A stretch of DNA of 64,000 nucleotides from an uncultured Clostridia bacterium (GTDB taxonomy: Bacteria; Bacillota_A; Clostridia; Christensenellales; Borkfalkiaceae), in assembly GCA_934292955.1 (NCBI GenBank), contig CAKQXZ010000004.1:1-64000 (forward strand), written 5' to 3'. Shown here piece by piece: positions 35,553-45,143 of this stretch (position 1 is its first letter; each line of letters begins with the position of its first letter). Both the position numbers and the translations under genes were made by a program. The notes below the pieces were generated by a model. It did not search any database. It was not told the DNA's origin and saw nothing but the letters and a program-made list of their open reading frames with translations.

Positions 35553-36568
35553 AAGCGGTGACATTCGGCGAACTTATGTTAAGGCTCGCGCCCGAAAACT
35601 ATCTGAGATTCGTGCAGAGCGAAAAATACGAAGCGACTTTCGGCGGCGCGGAAGCGAACGTTGCCGTAAGCCTTGCCAATTTCGGCGTTGACGCGGCGTT
35701 TGTAACAAAACTTCCCGCGCACGAAATAGGTCAGGCGGCGGTTAACAGTTTAAGAAAATTCGGCGTGGATACGAGCAAAATCGTACGCGGCGGCAATCGC
35801 GTAGGCATTTATTATTGCGAAAAAGGCGCAAGCCAACGTCCGAGCAAGGTCATTTACGACCGCGCCGGTTCGTCGATAGCAATGGCGACCGAAAGCGATT
35901 TCGACTGGGATAAAATTTTTGACGGCGTTAACTGGTTTCACTTTACGGGGATCACTCCCGCTTTATCGGACGAGTGCGCCGCGATAACCTTGCAGGCGTG
36001 CAAAAAAGCCAAAGAAAAAGGCATAACGGTGTCGTGCGATCTTAACTTCCGCAAAAAGTTGTGGAGCAAGGAACGCGCGGGCGAAGTTATGTCAAAAGTC
36101 TGCCTATATGTCGATTATTGCATAGCAAACGAAGAAGACGCCAAGGATGTTTTCGGTATCGAAGCGGATAATACCGATATAAATTCGGGCAAGCTCGACA
36201 GAAAAGGTTACGTTTCGGTCGCTAAAAAACTGACCGAAAAATTCGGGTTCAGGGGGGTTGCTATAACTCTTCGCGAAAGCCTTTCCGCAAACGACAACAA
36301 CTGGTCGGGTATGCTGTACACTAAAGGCGAAGCATATTTTTCTAAAAAATACGCTATGCATATCGTTGACCGCGTAGGCGGGGGCGACAGTTTCGGCGGC
36401 GGGCTGATCTTTTCATTATTGAATAATAAAGACCCGCAAAACGCGATAGAATTCGCGGTCGCCGCAAGTTGCTTAAAACATTCGATCGAAGGCGACTACA
36501 ATATGGTTTCGGTTGCCGAAGTGGAAGCGCTTGCCGGCGGAAACGCTTCGGGCAGGGTTCAGAGATAA
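35549..36568 (+). CDS. kdgK: 2-keto-3-deoxygluconate kinase (PfkB family)
   Basis: Phosphorylates KDG to KDPG for the aldolase encoded just before. The 339-residue sugar kinase has the PfkB N-terminal FGELMLRLAPENY and GGAEANVAVSLANFG, the ribose-binding region and the C-terminal signature with catalytic Asp in DRVGGGDSFGGGL. The start overlaps the aldolase stop (ATGA). The substrate is inferred from the neighbour, as PfkB kinases are hard to separate by sequence. Confidence 0.88.
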   Translation: MKAVTFGELMLRLAPENYLRFVQSEKYEATFGGAEANVAVSLANFGVDAAFVTKLPAHEIGQAAVNSLRKFGVDTSKIVRGGNRVGIYYCEKGASQRPSKVIYDRAGSSIAMATESDFDWDKIFDGVNWFHFTGITPALSDECAAITLQACKKAKEKGITVSCDLNFRKKLWSKERAGEVMSKVCLYVDYCIANEEDAKDVFGIEADNTDINSGKLDRKGYVSVAKKLTEKFGFRGVAITLRESLSANDNNWSGMLYTKGEAYFSKKYAMHIVDRVGGGDSFGGGLIFSLLNNKDPQNAIEFAVAASCLKHSIEGDYNMVSVAEVEALAGGNASGRVQR

Positions 36569-36588
36569 TTATTTTTCAAGTTCATTAA

Positions 36589-36619
36589 ACCGCGTTGTTT
36601 GTCGCAATGCGTTTTTTTT
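36589..36619 (+). terminator. Intrinsic terminator after kdgK
   Basis: CGCGTTG (36591-36597) pairs with CAATGCG (36605-36611), one G-U, followed by T8. Confidence 0.8.
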
Positions 36620-36695
36620 GTGGCGCCCGTTGGGGCTTTTTTGCTGATTTTTGCGTAAATTATCCCCTTTTTTCGACAAGAAGCGAAAAAAATGC

Positions 36696-36724
36696 TTGAC
36701 TTATGGTGTTTCGGATAATATAAT
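36696..36724 (+). promoter_or_regulatory. Promoter of prepilin/lipoprotein module 1
   Basis: TTGACT (36696-36701), 17 bases, TATAAT (36719-36724). The upstream sequence TTTTTTCGACAAGAAGCGAA is repeated, slightly altered, before module 2 (41075-41099). Confidence 0.85.
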
Positions 36725-36837
36725 TTTCACGAAGAATAAAAGTGCGATAGTGCGATCGCATATCCATATAATACGATTTGCGGCTGAAGATCGCGACAAA
36801 ACGCGATAAAAAAACCCAAAAAAAACAAAAGTATTTT

Positions 36838-36881
36838 CAAAAAGGCATGCCTTTTTGCTTGACAAAACAAGTTTGTCAAGC
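36838..36881 (+). promoter_or_regulatory. Two perfect inverted repeats in the leader of module 1
   Basis: A 20-bp palindrome centred on GGCATGCC (36838-36857) is followed directly by GCTTGACAAA (36857-36866) and its complement TTTGTCAAGC (36872-36881). Both lie in the 230-base leader, so they could be RNA attenuator hairpins or operator DNA. Confidence 0.7.
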
Positions 36882-36961
36882 AAACTTTCTTAAATGAAAC
36901 AAGCGAAAAAAAAGACAAACAGAATCGAACAAACCAAAAAATCCTGAAAGGAGAGTTACAA

Positions 36962-38641
36962 ATGAAAAAATCGGTTGTAAACCGCAGAAAAGGGTTTACT
37001 CTGGTGGAATTGGTAATCGTCATTGCGGTAATAGCGGTTTTGGCGGCGATACTTATTCCTACGTTTACAAACGTTTTTAAGAACGCGAAAATAGCGACCA
37101 TGCAAGCCAACGCAAAGACGGTCGGCACCAAATTGCAGGTCGAAGCCGCGTTTGACGACGTTGAGTATTATTCAAGCGAAGAAGTCATTGAAATCTGCGA
37201 AGAAAACGGGCTTAGTCTTAAGTCCGACGTAGACGGATATTCCTATTATTATAACCTTTCCAAAAACACGATCGAAGTTCTTAAGGACGACGACCTGCTC
37301 TCAAGCGAACAGACTACGGGATCGGTTAAAACGGTTTATGCCGCGGGCGAAAACGATTATCCCATTGCGGTTGAAACCATAAACGAAAACAAGCCGCAAT
37401 ACCGTCATATCGATCAGGGCAACGGCAAACTCGCGCAGGTTATAAAAACCATTAAAACCCTGTCCGACGGAAGAAACACCGTTTCTGCTCTGCAGTCGGC
37501 TTATAACGGGCTGACCAAAGATTTCGGCAAGGCGGCGGATCACTTCAACAAATATAAACCCGCAAACGGGTCTGACGGCGGCGCGCTGTATATCAACAGC
37601 GACGGGCGCGTTATTACCGACGGTCTTACTTCGGGCAATCTTAAGTTCGATAACGTAGTTATAAGCGCGAAAGCTTACATAATTGAAGCTTGCCCCATTA
37701 CTTCCGCAATTACCGTAAAAAATAAGATTATCGTTCCGTCGGGCGTTGCTAAAATCGAAAACGGCGCGTTCAACAATTACAAACCCGCCGCAGGTTCGGG
37801 CGAAAGCACGGTAACCATTATTGTCGGCGGCAATACCGACGTTTCGGGCGTTACCGGCGTTACTGTCTGGCGCAACACCCAGTCGGGTAACAAAGTAACC
37901 GAAATTCTTAAATACGGCACGCATTACACGCTCGATTACACAAAGACTAAAGTCGGCGTGTTCAGCGACGGTTCAAGCGAAAAAGTCACCGGCGAAAACG
38001 TAACGTTAACGGGCGCTTCCGGCTACACGACTACGGGCAAAACTCTTGTAAGAGAATATATTGTTCCCGAAATTACTATCGATTTCGACGCGATGAAATT
38101 AGCTTTCAACAGTTCCACTAATATCGAAACGGTCGATATCCGTTCTACGCTCGACGAAGGGCTGATCAAATATTCTATGCTCGTTGTAGCCGACGGCAAA
38201 ACGTTCATTGCAAGAAACGTTGCGGTTATTACCGAAGCGGGCGTAAGATTCGGCAACTTAACTCTTGGCGATGACGGCGGAGAACAGCAGTTCAGCGTGT
38301 ATATCGCAAATGACGTAAGCAAAGGATATTTTGATAACCTTGCTAAGAATGACGTTTCTTATTCCGCAACCTATAAAAAAGGCACGATGGAATATACTAA
38401 GGGAACCGAAGCCGGTATTACCTGGACTCCTGTAAAAAAGATAACCGAAGCGACAGGGAAAACTCCGTTTATATTGAATGAATACAGCAATATATATAAA
38501 AAATATTTCGGCAAAGTAACGCTTGTTCGCGATACAGCGGGTGATAACGCTGGCAAATTCGTTTTTGATTATGTTGAACTTGCAGACTTCACAATCAAAA
38601 AAGGCGACGTTGTTATTTATAAGGAATATTACAACGCTTAA
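36962..38641 (+). CDS. Giant type IV prepilin-like surface protein (module 1)
   Basis: 559 residues. The N-terminus is a classic type III signal: basic leader MKKSVVNRRKG, cleavage before FTLVELVIVIAVIAVLAAIL, with Glu5 of the mature form. This is used by prepilin peptidase and T4P/T2S assembly. The remaining ~510 residues are far longer than pilins or pseudopilins (120-200). The body holds a BspA-like leucine-rich unit (IIVPSGVAKIENGAFNNY) and a block YSMLVVADGKTFIARNVAVI. GAAAGGAGAGTTACAA precedes the ATG. A paralogue lies at 41506. No assembly genes are in the window. Partner lipoprotein gene follows after 153 bases. Confidence 0.85.
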   Translation: MKKSVVNRRKGFTLVELVIVIAVIAVLAAILIPTFTNVFKNAKIATMQANAKTVGTKLQVEAAFDDVEYYSSEEVIEICEENGLSLKSDVDGYSYYYNLSKNTIEVLKDDDLLSSEQTTGSVKTVYAAGENDYPIAVETINENKPQYRHIDQGNGKLAQVIKTIKTLSDGRNTVSALQSAYNGLTKDFGKAADHFNKYKPANGSDGGALYINSDGRVITDGLTSGNLKFDNVVISAKAYIIEACPITSAITVKNKIIVPSGVAKIENGAFNNYKPAAGSGESTVTIIVGGNTDVSGVTGVTVWRNTQSGNKVTEILKYGTHYTLDYTKTKVGVFSDGSSEKVTGENVTLTGASGYTTTGKTLVREYIVPEITIDFDAMKLAFNSSTNIETVDIRSTLDEGLIKYSMLVVADGKTFIARNVAVITEAGVRFGNLTLGDDGGEQQFSVYIANDVSKGYFDNLAKNDVSYSATYKKGTMEYTKGTEAGITWTPVKKITEATGKTPFILNEYSNIYKKYFGKVTLVRDTAGDNAGKFVFDYVELADFTIKKGDVVIYKEYYNA

Positions 38642-38794
38642 AGAATATTACAATACTACGACTACTTTGACGGCGCAATCATAAATGGCATTCGGTAATA
38701 TATCTTCTTGATAAGGTAAGATCGGATAATCGCACAGAACGATTTTTCGTGTTATAACAAAGAAAAAACGGCTTATGCCGAAAAGGAGAAAAAA

Positions 38795-40636
38795 ATGAAA
38801 AAACTTAAATTGTCTGCCATAATCGTTTGTATGGTTATGGTGGCTGCGCTTTGTTTTTCGGGTTGCGAATTCTTAAACGGCGCACAATATCTGACCGTTA
38901 AAGAAATGCCCAAAACGCAGTTCACGCAGGACGAAAGTTGGACTCTTTCTGAAGATAGCTTAAAAGCAGTAGGTTTTTCGTTTACTATTCAGGTAAAAAA
39001 TAGCGAAGGAACTCATACTTACGTTTTCGGAAGAGCGGCAGCGACCGGTGAAACCGCTATTACCATGGGCGAAGGCGCAACTCAATTCTCTATCAAAGGT
39101 TTTGATCTCAGCAAAACCGGTTCGCACCTTGCAACCATTAAAATCGGCAGTGCAAACGGTTCTTTCCAGTATCAAGTTATAGGTAACGGCAAAGGAACTT
39201 CCGAATCCGACGCCATAAAGATTTCTACCGTAGAAGACTTCTATAAAATGGAAGCATGGAACCAGGAAACTTGGTCTGTTGATTCTTCAAAGAAAGACGT
39301 TTACTACAAGCTCACCAACAATATAGACTTTGGCATTGTTGACGATAGTATTCTTAATGCGTTCAGCGGTCACCTTAACGGAAACGGTTATACTGTAAGC
39401 GCAACGTTCACTAATGCCGGTGATACCGCTCGCGGCGACAATAAGGGTACAGGTCTTGCATTCATTCTTCTTGACAATGCAGAATTAAAGAATATCGACT
39501 TTAACCTCACCGGTGGAGATAACTCCATTTACAGAAGCGCATTCAACAAAGTTGTTATGAACAATGTTGACCGTTACGGTTCTTGTACTCCGTTTACGGC
39601 TAACCGTAGTTTGTATGCCGCTACCTATCAGGGATATAACCTTTCTAGCGGAAGAATGATGGTTAAGGACGCTGACGGAAATGTTACCAACTATAAGACA
39701 ATAAAAGCAAGTTCGTCTTACTTTATGACTCCTGTAGATATAACCATGGTTGAATGTGATAACTATGCAACTATGGCTTCCGTTTGGAATACTGCATCTG
39801 TTTACTTTGCTTACGGTTTCTTTACTGATGGCACAACGAAAGTTAACGTTACCATGGAAAGATGTAATAACTATGGCGAAGTAAACTCTGTCCATAGTTC
39901 GGTATATTTTGGAAATGGTTCGTTTGCTGGGGATCCCGATCTTGTCAAAGTGGCAAAGATTACGTTGACCGATTGCTATAACTATGGTAAGATTTTTGGC
40001 AAAACTGCAAGTGTAGTGTTAGGTGTAGATAAAAAGGATTCCGAAGTAGAAAAATATCCGTTCATTACTGTTAAAGCCGGTTCTAAGACCGGTAACGCTT
40101 GCGCTGAAGACCTTAATAAGACGGTTGACGGTAATGTAGGCGCTTGCAAACCCTATATTTCGGTACCCACTAAATATGCTACTGTAAACGCTGACGGACT
40201 TATCGTTCTTAATAGTAAAGAAATTTCTACATTCCTTGGTGAAAATGTTGCATATTTCCGTATGTCGGCATGGTTTGAAGCGTATATTTATACTAAAGAT
40301 GAAAACGGTGAATATACTAAAGAGGTCGTAAATACCAAACAGTATTTCGATGGCAAAAAATATGACACGAATGCGTCTGGTTCACTGTCTACCGACTTTT
40401 ATTTCCTTTCCGCCACAACAGGCAAAGGTACTATAGCAACCGAAGTCGGTCGTAAACTTCTTGAAAAAGACGGAAAGAAATATTACGAATTCAGCGAATC
40501 TGAAAGTAACGGCGAATTAGTTAAACTTAAAGGCGAAACTTCCGATGTATTGTTTAACGTCTTCTGCTATAACGAAACCCATAATGTTATCGGATATATG
40601 GAATTCAAGTCGTCTGCTAAATTAGCAAACGCATAA
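38795..40636 (+). CDS. Large surface lipoprotein, probable beta-helix (module 1)
   Basis: 613 residues. A lipoprotein signal ends in CFSGC; then comes an N-terminal domain shared with the module 2 partner (MPKTQFTQDESW, then GFSFTIQV and HTYVFG). After about residue 140 the pattern (GTSESDAIKISTVEDFYKM, then ITNNIDFG-like and HLNGNGYTV) matches right-handed beta-helix surface proteins in which sorted asparagines and small residues repeat. GAAAAGGAGAAAAA precedes the ATG. It should be anchored outside the cell beside the prepilin-like protein. No enzymatic residue can be named. Confidence 0.8.
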   Translation: MKKLKLSAIIVCMVMVAALCFSGCEFLNGAQYLTVKEMPKTQFTQDESWTLSEDSLKAVGFSFTIQVKNSEGTHTYVFGRAAATGETAITMGEGATQFSIKGFDLSKTGSHLATIKIGSANGSFQYQVIGNGKGTSESDAIKISTVEDFYKMEAWNQETWSVDSSKKDVYYKLTNNIDFGIVDDSILNAFSGHLNGNGYTVSATFTNAGDTARGDNKGTGLAFILLDNAELKNIDFNLTGGDNSIYRSAFNKVVMNNVDRYGSCTPFTANRSLYAATYQGYNLSSGRMMVKDADGNVTNYKTIKASSSYFMTPVDITMVECDNYATMASVWNTASVYFAYGFFTDGTTKVNVTMERCNNYGEVNSVHSSVYFGNGSFAGDPDLVKVAKITLTDCYNYGKIFGKTASVVLGVDKKDSEVEKYPFITVKAGSKTGNACAEDLNKTVDGNVGACKPYISVPTKYATVNADGLIVLNSKEISTFLGENVAYFRMSAWFEAYIYTKDENGEYTKEVVNTKQYFDGKKYDTNASGSLSTDFYFLSATTGKGTIATEVGRKLLEKDGKKYYEFSESESNGELVKLKGETSDVLFNVFCYNETHNVIGYMEFKSSAKLANA

Positions 40637-40652
40637 AAAACAAAGCAAATAG

Positions 40653-40686
40653 AAAAAATCGCGGGATATGCTCTCGCGATTTTTTT
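40653..40686 (+). terminator. Intrinsic terminator after module 1
   Basis: AAAAAATCGCG (40653-40663) pairs with CGCGATTTTTT (40675-40686), ending in T tract. Confidence 0.88.
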
Positions 40687-40709
40687 GTGCCGTTTTTTCG
40701 TTTTTCCCG

Positions 40710-40965
40710 TCATCCTGAGATTGGCTTACTTGCTCGGCTTACGAAGGATCCAGGCGTTAGCCGCACGTTTTATAATGTTCGGGAGCGGTGCTAGCGAAGG
40801 CTTAAAAGGTTGGCGAATTATTGGAATGTGCGGTGCAAGCACCTAGATCCTTCGTAGGTAGGTTAGGCGGGCGCGTCTCAGGATGACCTGCGGTGGGGCG
40901 TTATAGGTAATGCGGCACTGCGTGCCTGGATGTTTCGACTGCGCTCAACATGACGAGTGGGGCGT
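40710..40965. repeat. Cluster of GGATCCTTCG/CTCAGGATGAC-type repeats
   Basis: Three modules follow each other: GTCATCCTGAGATTGGCT with GAAGGATCCAGGCGTTAGCC; the stretch GCTAGCGAAGGCTTAAAAGG with GCAAGCACCTAGATCCTTCG and CTCAGGATGACC; and GCACTGCGTGCCTGGATG with CTCAACATGACGAG. The same modules are found around 45187-45547 and 47095-47570. No gene. Confidence 0.85.
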
Positions 40966-41099
40966 TGGGGGGCGTTTTACTCGGCTTACGGGAAAAGAAA
41001 AAAGTTTTGTAATGTAACGGGATAAGTGTAAGAAAATCAATAATTTTGCGGATTTGTGGGGTGATTTAACCTTTTTTTCGACAAAAAGCAAAAAAATGA

Positions 41100-41128
41100 T
41101 TGACAAATTGTTTGCATAGCACTATGAT
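41100..41128 (+). promoter_or_regulatory. Promoter of prepilin/lipoprotein module 2
   Basis: TTGACA (41100-41105), 17 bases, TATGAT (41123-41128), preceded by TTTTTTTCGACAAAAAGC as at module 1. Confidence 0.85.
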
Positions 41129-41279
41129 AAACTCATAGAATATAAACGGTAACTGTGCGAGAGTGTGTTGTATGATGCACCTGATCATATGAACTCAGCC
41201 GTTCATGTTCTTTCGGTTTTGGCGCTTAAAAGTCGCCTGCTGTGCCGGGTTTTCCGTATGACTTTGCGTTTGGTTGTAT

Positions 41280-41440
41280 GGGCGAAGGCTTTCCCCTTTT
41301 GGGGAGAGTGGCACGCAAGTGCCGAGAGAGGACTATTTGCTATTGCACCCGCATTAAGTTTTTTTGTCCTCATCCGTCTTTTGCTCGCAGGCTCGCAAAA
41401 TCCACCTTATCCAAAGGGCGAAGGCTTAAGGGGCGGCGGA
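41280..41440. repeat. Second repeat family inserted in the leader of module 2
   Basis: Contains CCCC-TTTT-GGGG and GGCAC-GCAA-GTGCC hairpins, then GTCCTCATCCGTCTTTTGCT with CGCAGGCTCGCAAAATCCACC. The last part is repeated at 47291-47333. It lies between the promoter and the prepilin start, so the long leader RNA of module 2 carries it; module 1 does not have it. Confidence 0.75.
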
Positions 41441-41505
41441 CGAATAAAGCAGACCGGAAACCGAAAATAAAAAAACAAACAAAATAAATTAAAGGAGAGT
41501 GGAAC

Positions 41506-43281
41506 ATGAAAAAACCTGTTGTAAACCGCAAAAAGGGGTTTACACTTGTTGAATTAGTAATCGTAATTGCAGTAATAGCGGTTCTTGCAGCTATACTTAT
41601 TCCTACGTTCGGCAACGTTATTAAAAGCGCGCGCCTCGAAAAAGCCCGTGCAAACGCGAATAACGCAACCAAACAGTTAAGAATAGAAGCCGTGTACGAC
41701 AACGTTTCATATTATTCTACGGAACGTGCAAAAGAGATTCTTGAAGAAAAAGGTTACGATCTTAAAACCGAAGTCAAAGGCTATTCGTTCTATTATAACG
41801 TATCGTCTAACACGGTAGAGTATCTTGAAGATTCCGCGGTTTTAAGCAATTCTACAGATTCGGGCGGAATTAAAACCGTCTATGCCGACGGCGAAGCTAA
41901 GGCTTACCCCATCACCGTAGAAACCATCAACGAAAAAAAGACTCATTACCGTTATATCGATAACGACGGCGCATATACGTCCATTATTTCGGCAATTAAA
42001 AATCTGCCGAAGAACGGTAACAACAGTATTTTCGAAATGAAGATGAAGTTCGACGCGATGGTTAAGAGCAATAAAACTGCTTATAACGCGGCATCTTCTC
42101 ATTTCAATAATTTTAACACAGATAACGCATTATATTTTTCTGAAGACGGCGATCCGATAATAACTTTGGCTACCGGCAGTGAGTTTACTTTTAAGAACGT
42201 AGTATTCCAGGAAGGTATTATTGGAATATCGGAGTTTAATAATACTCCTGATAATGCAAGCGCGACTGATTATATTTCAAAAATAACAATATTAAACGAC
42301 GTTGTTATTCCTTCTTCCGTAAAATATATTGACGGAAACGCATTCAAAGGTTTTTACGGGAAAAGTAATGAAACAACCGGCGATAGCAAACTTTCGTTAA
42401 TTTTAACGGGTAGCAATAACCCGCTGCCGAGCACTGGCTTGTCTAACGTAACTGTTTCGAGCGGGCAGTCCGACACTCGTGGAAATACCGTTATTTTGGG
42501 CGAAAACGACTATAATATTAAGTACGGATACCTTAAAGAAGGTGTGTTCAGCGACGGAACGGTTCAAGTCGTTCGTTCTAAGGATAAAATTGAACTTGAC
42601 AAAACCGGGTATAAAAATGCAGAAGATGCTTCTAAACCTTATTCCGATAGCGATGAAGTTAAATTAGTTCGTGAATATTTTGTTCCGCAAATTGAAATAG
42701 TTGACGGTCACCCCATAAAAATGGATAACGTAGAAACCGTTGAACTTCGTTATGTAGAAGAAGGCGGTCTGCGTAAGTACACCATGGTTGTTCTTATGAA
42801 AGACGCAACCACTTACGTTGCAAGAAACGTTGCTGTTATTACCGAAGCAAGTGTAAGATACGGTGATTATAACAGATATGCTTCTCAAGAAATAACTGTT
42901 TATATGAACCAATCTGTTAAAGACAAGAGTTATGCCAACTTGAAAAATATGAATTATCATATTAAGTATCAAGAAGGTGCGGCTAAGTTCGTTGAAGTTC
43001 TTGGAACAAAGTTTATTACAATGTATGTTCAAGACTATACGCAGCCTATAAAGTGGTCTGACGAAATCAAAGAATTCTCGACAATTCGGTATGATGAAAA
43101 ATTCAGGCAAGTTGTAGGGGTTGTGGAAGGTGCTGTTCCGACTCAAGCTTTCGATTATGATGCAATCGATTATTCGGCAGAAGGTTCCAGCGGAAAATTT
43201 AATGTTATAAACGTAACGGAATTGTCTATAACAGTAGGCGATACTACAATTTATCGCGAATATTATTCAAAGAAGAAGTAA
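41506..43281 (+). CDS. Giant type IV prepilin-like surface protein (module 2)
   Basis: 591 residues, a paralogue of 36962. The leader MKKPVVNRKKG precedes FTLVELVIVIAVIAVLAAIL, then an extended body. Shared blocks include GIKTVYADGEAKAYPITVET, a BspA-like unit (VVIPSSVKYIDGNAFKGF), VREYFVPQIEI and MKDATTYVARNVAVITEASV. TAAAGGAGAGTGGAAC precedes the ATG. The second half has noticeably more AT-rich codons than the neighbouring housekeeping genes. The lipoprotein partner begins 52 bases after the stop. Confidence 0.85.
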   Translation: MKKPVVNRKKGFTLVELVIVIAVIAVLAAILIPTFGNVIKSARLEKARANANNATKQLRIEAVYDNVSYYSTERAKEILEEKGYDLKTEVKGYSFYYNVSSNTVEYLEDSAVLSNSTDSGGIKTVYADGEAKAYPITVETINEKKTHYRYIDNDGAYTSIISAIKNLPKNGNNSIFEMKMKFDAMVKSNKTAYNAASSHFNNFNTDNALYFSEDGDPIITLATGSEFTFKNVVFQEGIIGISEFNNTPDNASATDYISKITILNDVVIPSSVKYIDGNAFKGFYGKSNETTGDSKLSLILTGSNNPLPSTGLSNVTVSSGQSDTRGNTVILGENDYNIKYGYLKEGVFSDGTVQVVRSKDKIELDKTGYKNAEDASKPYSDSDEVKLVREYFVPQIEIVDGHPIKMDNVETVELRYVEEGGLRKYTMVVLMKDATTYVARNVAVITEASVRYGDYNRYASQEITVYMNQSVKDKSYANLKNMNYHIKYQEGAAKFVEVLGTKFITMYVQDYTQPIKWSDEIKEFSTIRYDEKFRQVVGVVEGAVPTQAFDYDAIDYSAEGSSGKFNVINVTELSITVGDTTIYREYYSKKK

Positions 43282-43333
43282 TTTTGGTTTTAGGTTTTTT
43301 AATAAACTAAAGCATATAAAAAAGGAGAATTTT

Positions 43334-45067
43334 ATGAAGAAAAACAAACTATTTGCTGTGTTGGTAAGTATTTTGATGTTTGCAACCGTATTTATGTCCG
43401 GTTGTGCATTCTTTAAGGGTGCTAATAAACTTGAACTTACCGAAATGCCTAAGAGTACCTATACTCTTACACAAAATTGGGAAGCAACTGAAGAAAGTCT
43501 TACCGCTGCAGGTTTTGCTTTTGCAATTAAGCTGACAAAAGACAATGTTGCAACTACTTACGTTTTCGGTAAAACCGCAGGCGAAGGTGAAAAACAACTT
43601 ACCTATGATAACGGATTTAAGGTTGACGGAGTAAAGATCTTTGATCTTGTTGACTTCAACCTTAAAAAAGCCGGTAAATACACCGCTAAAATTAAAGGCG
43701 AAGGCGCAATTTGTACTTTTGTTTACACTGTTAAAGATTTGAGTGCAAACGATGGTTTTGCTCGTGGTTCCGGCGTAGAAGGCGATCCGTACATTATTGA
43801 AGATGCAAATCAGTTGAAACTTTTGGATTCCACCACAAACAATAATCTTAGCTTCGATTCCGTTGTTTATGCAAAATTGGCTAACGATATCAATATGAGT
43901 ACGCTTGCTCTTTCTACTGAGCCTTATTATACTTGGAATGGCGCATACGATGCAAGTACGTATCTCGGCGTTATGAAAAACGTTGAATTGGATGGTAACG
44001 GTCATAAACTTACAAATATTTCGGAAAACGCTGAGTATGTTATTATGACAACGACGAAACACGTTGTTATAAAAAACCTTGATTTGTATTATAGCACACC
44101 TTATTGTTTGATAGGTGAACATCTTAATATTGCTGCTGGTTCTGTAGCTGATAATGAAGCATTATTATTTAAGAATATAAGAACATACGGCAGTATTTCT
44201 CAGGACAGTCACAACTATGCATTGTACGTTACCTATAGTTATCCTGAAGTAATCTTTGAAGATTGTATTAATAGATGCAATATCGATGGCGTTTCTCAGC
44301 GTTTGGCTGTTTTCTCGGCTATGCCTTACGGTAAGCTTAAATTCGTTAATTGTGAAAACTATGGCGAAATTGCAGGGGCGCATGTTGCTGTCTTTGCATG
44401 CAATCCTTATCAGGTTAAAGGAATAACGCTGATTAACTCTGCAAACTATGCAAAATTGTATGCAGCGAATTCCGCAAACGTAGTTTTTGCTACCGATCAG
44501 TACAAGGATGCTGATATCATGGCTGGTTTGAAAGAAGGCTTCACGGCGGATAATGCGACTGTTACGAAATATAATGAATGTGTAAGCGACGGCAAATTGA
44601 ATGTATTGCCGAAGGGTAATTTTGTAAGTGGCGTTGCTGATAAAGATGCTAAGGCTAAATTCACTGTTGGTTCTGATAAAGTCGCAAAAGTAGTTGTTAC
44701 AGCAAGCTATTATTTGCAGGTTATGACTGCGGCTGAAGGTGGAGAACAGGCTGGTACTTCGTTGCAGTTCATAAAAGAAGAATATACTACCGCTGACTTT
44801 ACGCTTAATACTGCTAAAGAATGTAACGCGATTGGTAAATTGGCTGTTAAGAAAGTTGCAACTACCGAAGATGAAACTAAATTGGCTAACAACAACAATA
44901 AAGTTTGGGGTGTACACACTGATGCCGACGGAAAACTTTATTACGAAGTTATGACTATGACGCAAGGTAATCTCTTTGTAACTACAAAGGGTGGCGAGAG
45001 AGTTTCTACTGTTACGTTGTTTGCATATGACGCTAACGGCAAACTTCTTGCGATTGTTACTCTGTAA
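43334..45067 (+). CDS. Large surface lipoprotein, probable beta-helix (module 2)
   Basis: 577 residues, a paralogue of 38795. Signal peptide with lipobox FMSGC; then MPKSTYTLTQNW and GFAFAIKL with TTYVFGK as in module 1. A GVEGDPYIIEDANQLKLL stretch starts the predicted beta-helix, as in many clostridial and Bacteroides surface proteins of the type G-x-G-x-x-x-D-P-Y. Later repeats include VELDGNGHKLTNIS and VIKNLDLYYS. Codons are AT-rich. AAAAAGGAGAATTTT precedes the ATG. The C-terminus has no sorting signal, in agreement with lipid anchoring. Confidence 0.8.
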   Translation: MKKNKLFAVLVSILMFATVFMSGCAFFKGANKLELTEMPKSTYTLTQNWEATEESLTAAGFAFAIKLTKDNVATTYVFGKTAGEGEKQLTYDNGFKVDGVKIFDLVDFNLKKAGKYTAKIKGEGAICTFVYTVKDLSANDGFARGSGVEGDPYIIEDANQLKLLDSTTNNNLSFDSVVYAKLANDINMSTLALSTEPYYTWNGAYDASTYLGVMKNVELDGNGHKLTNISENAEYVIMTTTKHVVIKNLDLYYSTPYCLIGEHLNIAAGSVADNEALLFKNIRTYGSISQDSHNYALYVTYSYPEVIFEDCINRCNIDGVSQRLAVFSAMPYGKLKFVNCENYGEIAGAHVAVFACNPYQVKGITLINSANYAKLYAANSANVVFATDQYKDADIMAGLKEGFTADNATVTKYNECVSDGKLNVLPKGNFVSGVADKDAKAKFTVGSDKVAKVVVTASYYLQVMTAAEGGEQAGTSLQFIKEEYTTADFTLNTAKECNAIGKLAVKKVATTEDETKLANNNNKVWGVHTDADGKLYYEVMTMTQGNLFVTTKGGERVSTVTLFAYDANGKLLAIVTL

Positions 45068-45143
45068 GTTTTTATAAATAAAATTTGATGAGTAAATAAT
45101 TAAACTACAATATGTCACTTAGATAGCAAAGTGAACTCCTTAA

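Noticed and set aside
41165..41487. Short frames in the leader of prepilin module 2
   Set aside because: They arise inside dispersed repeats and have no family features.
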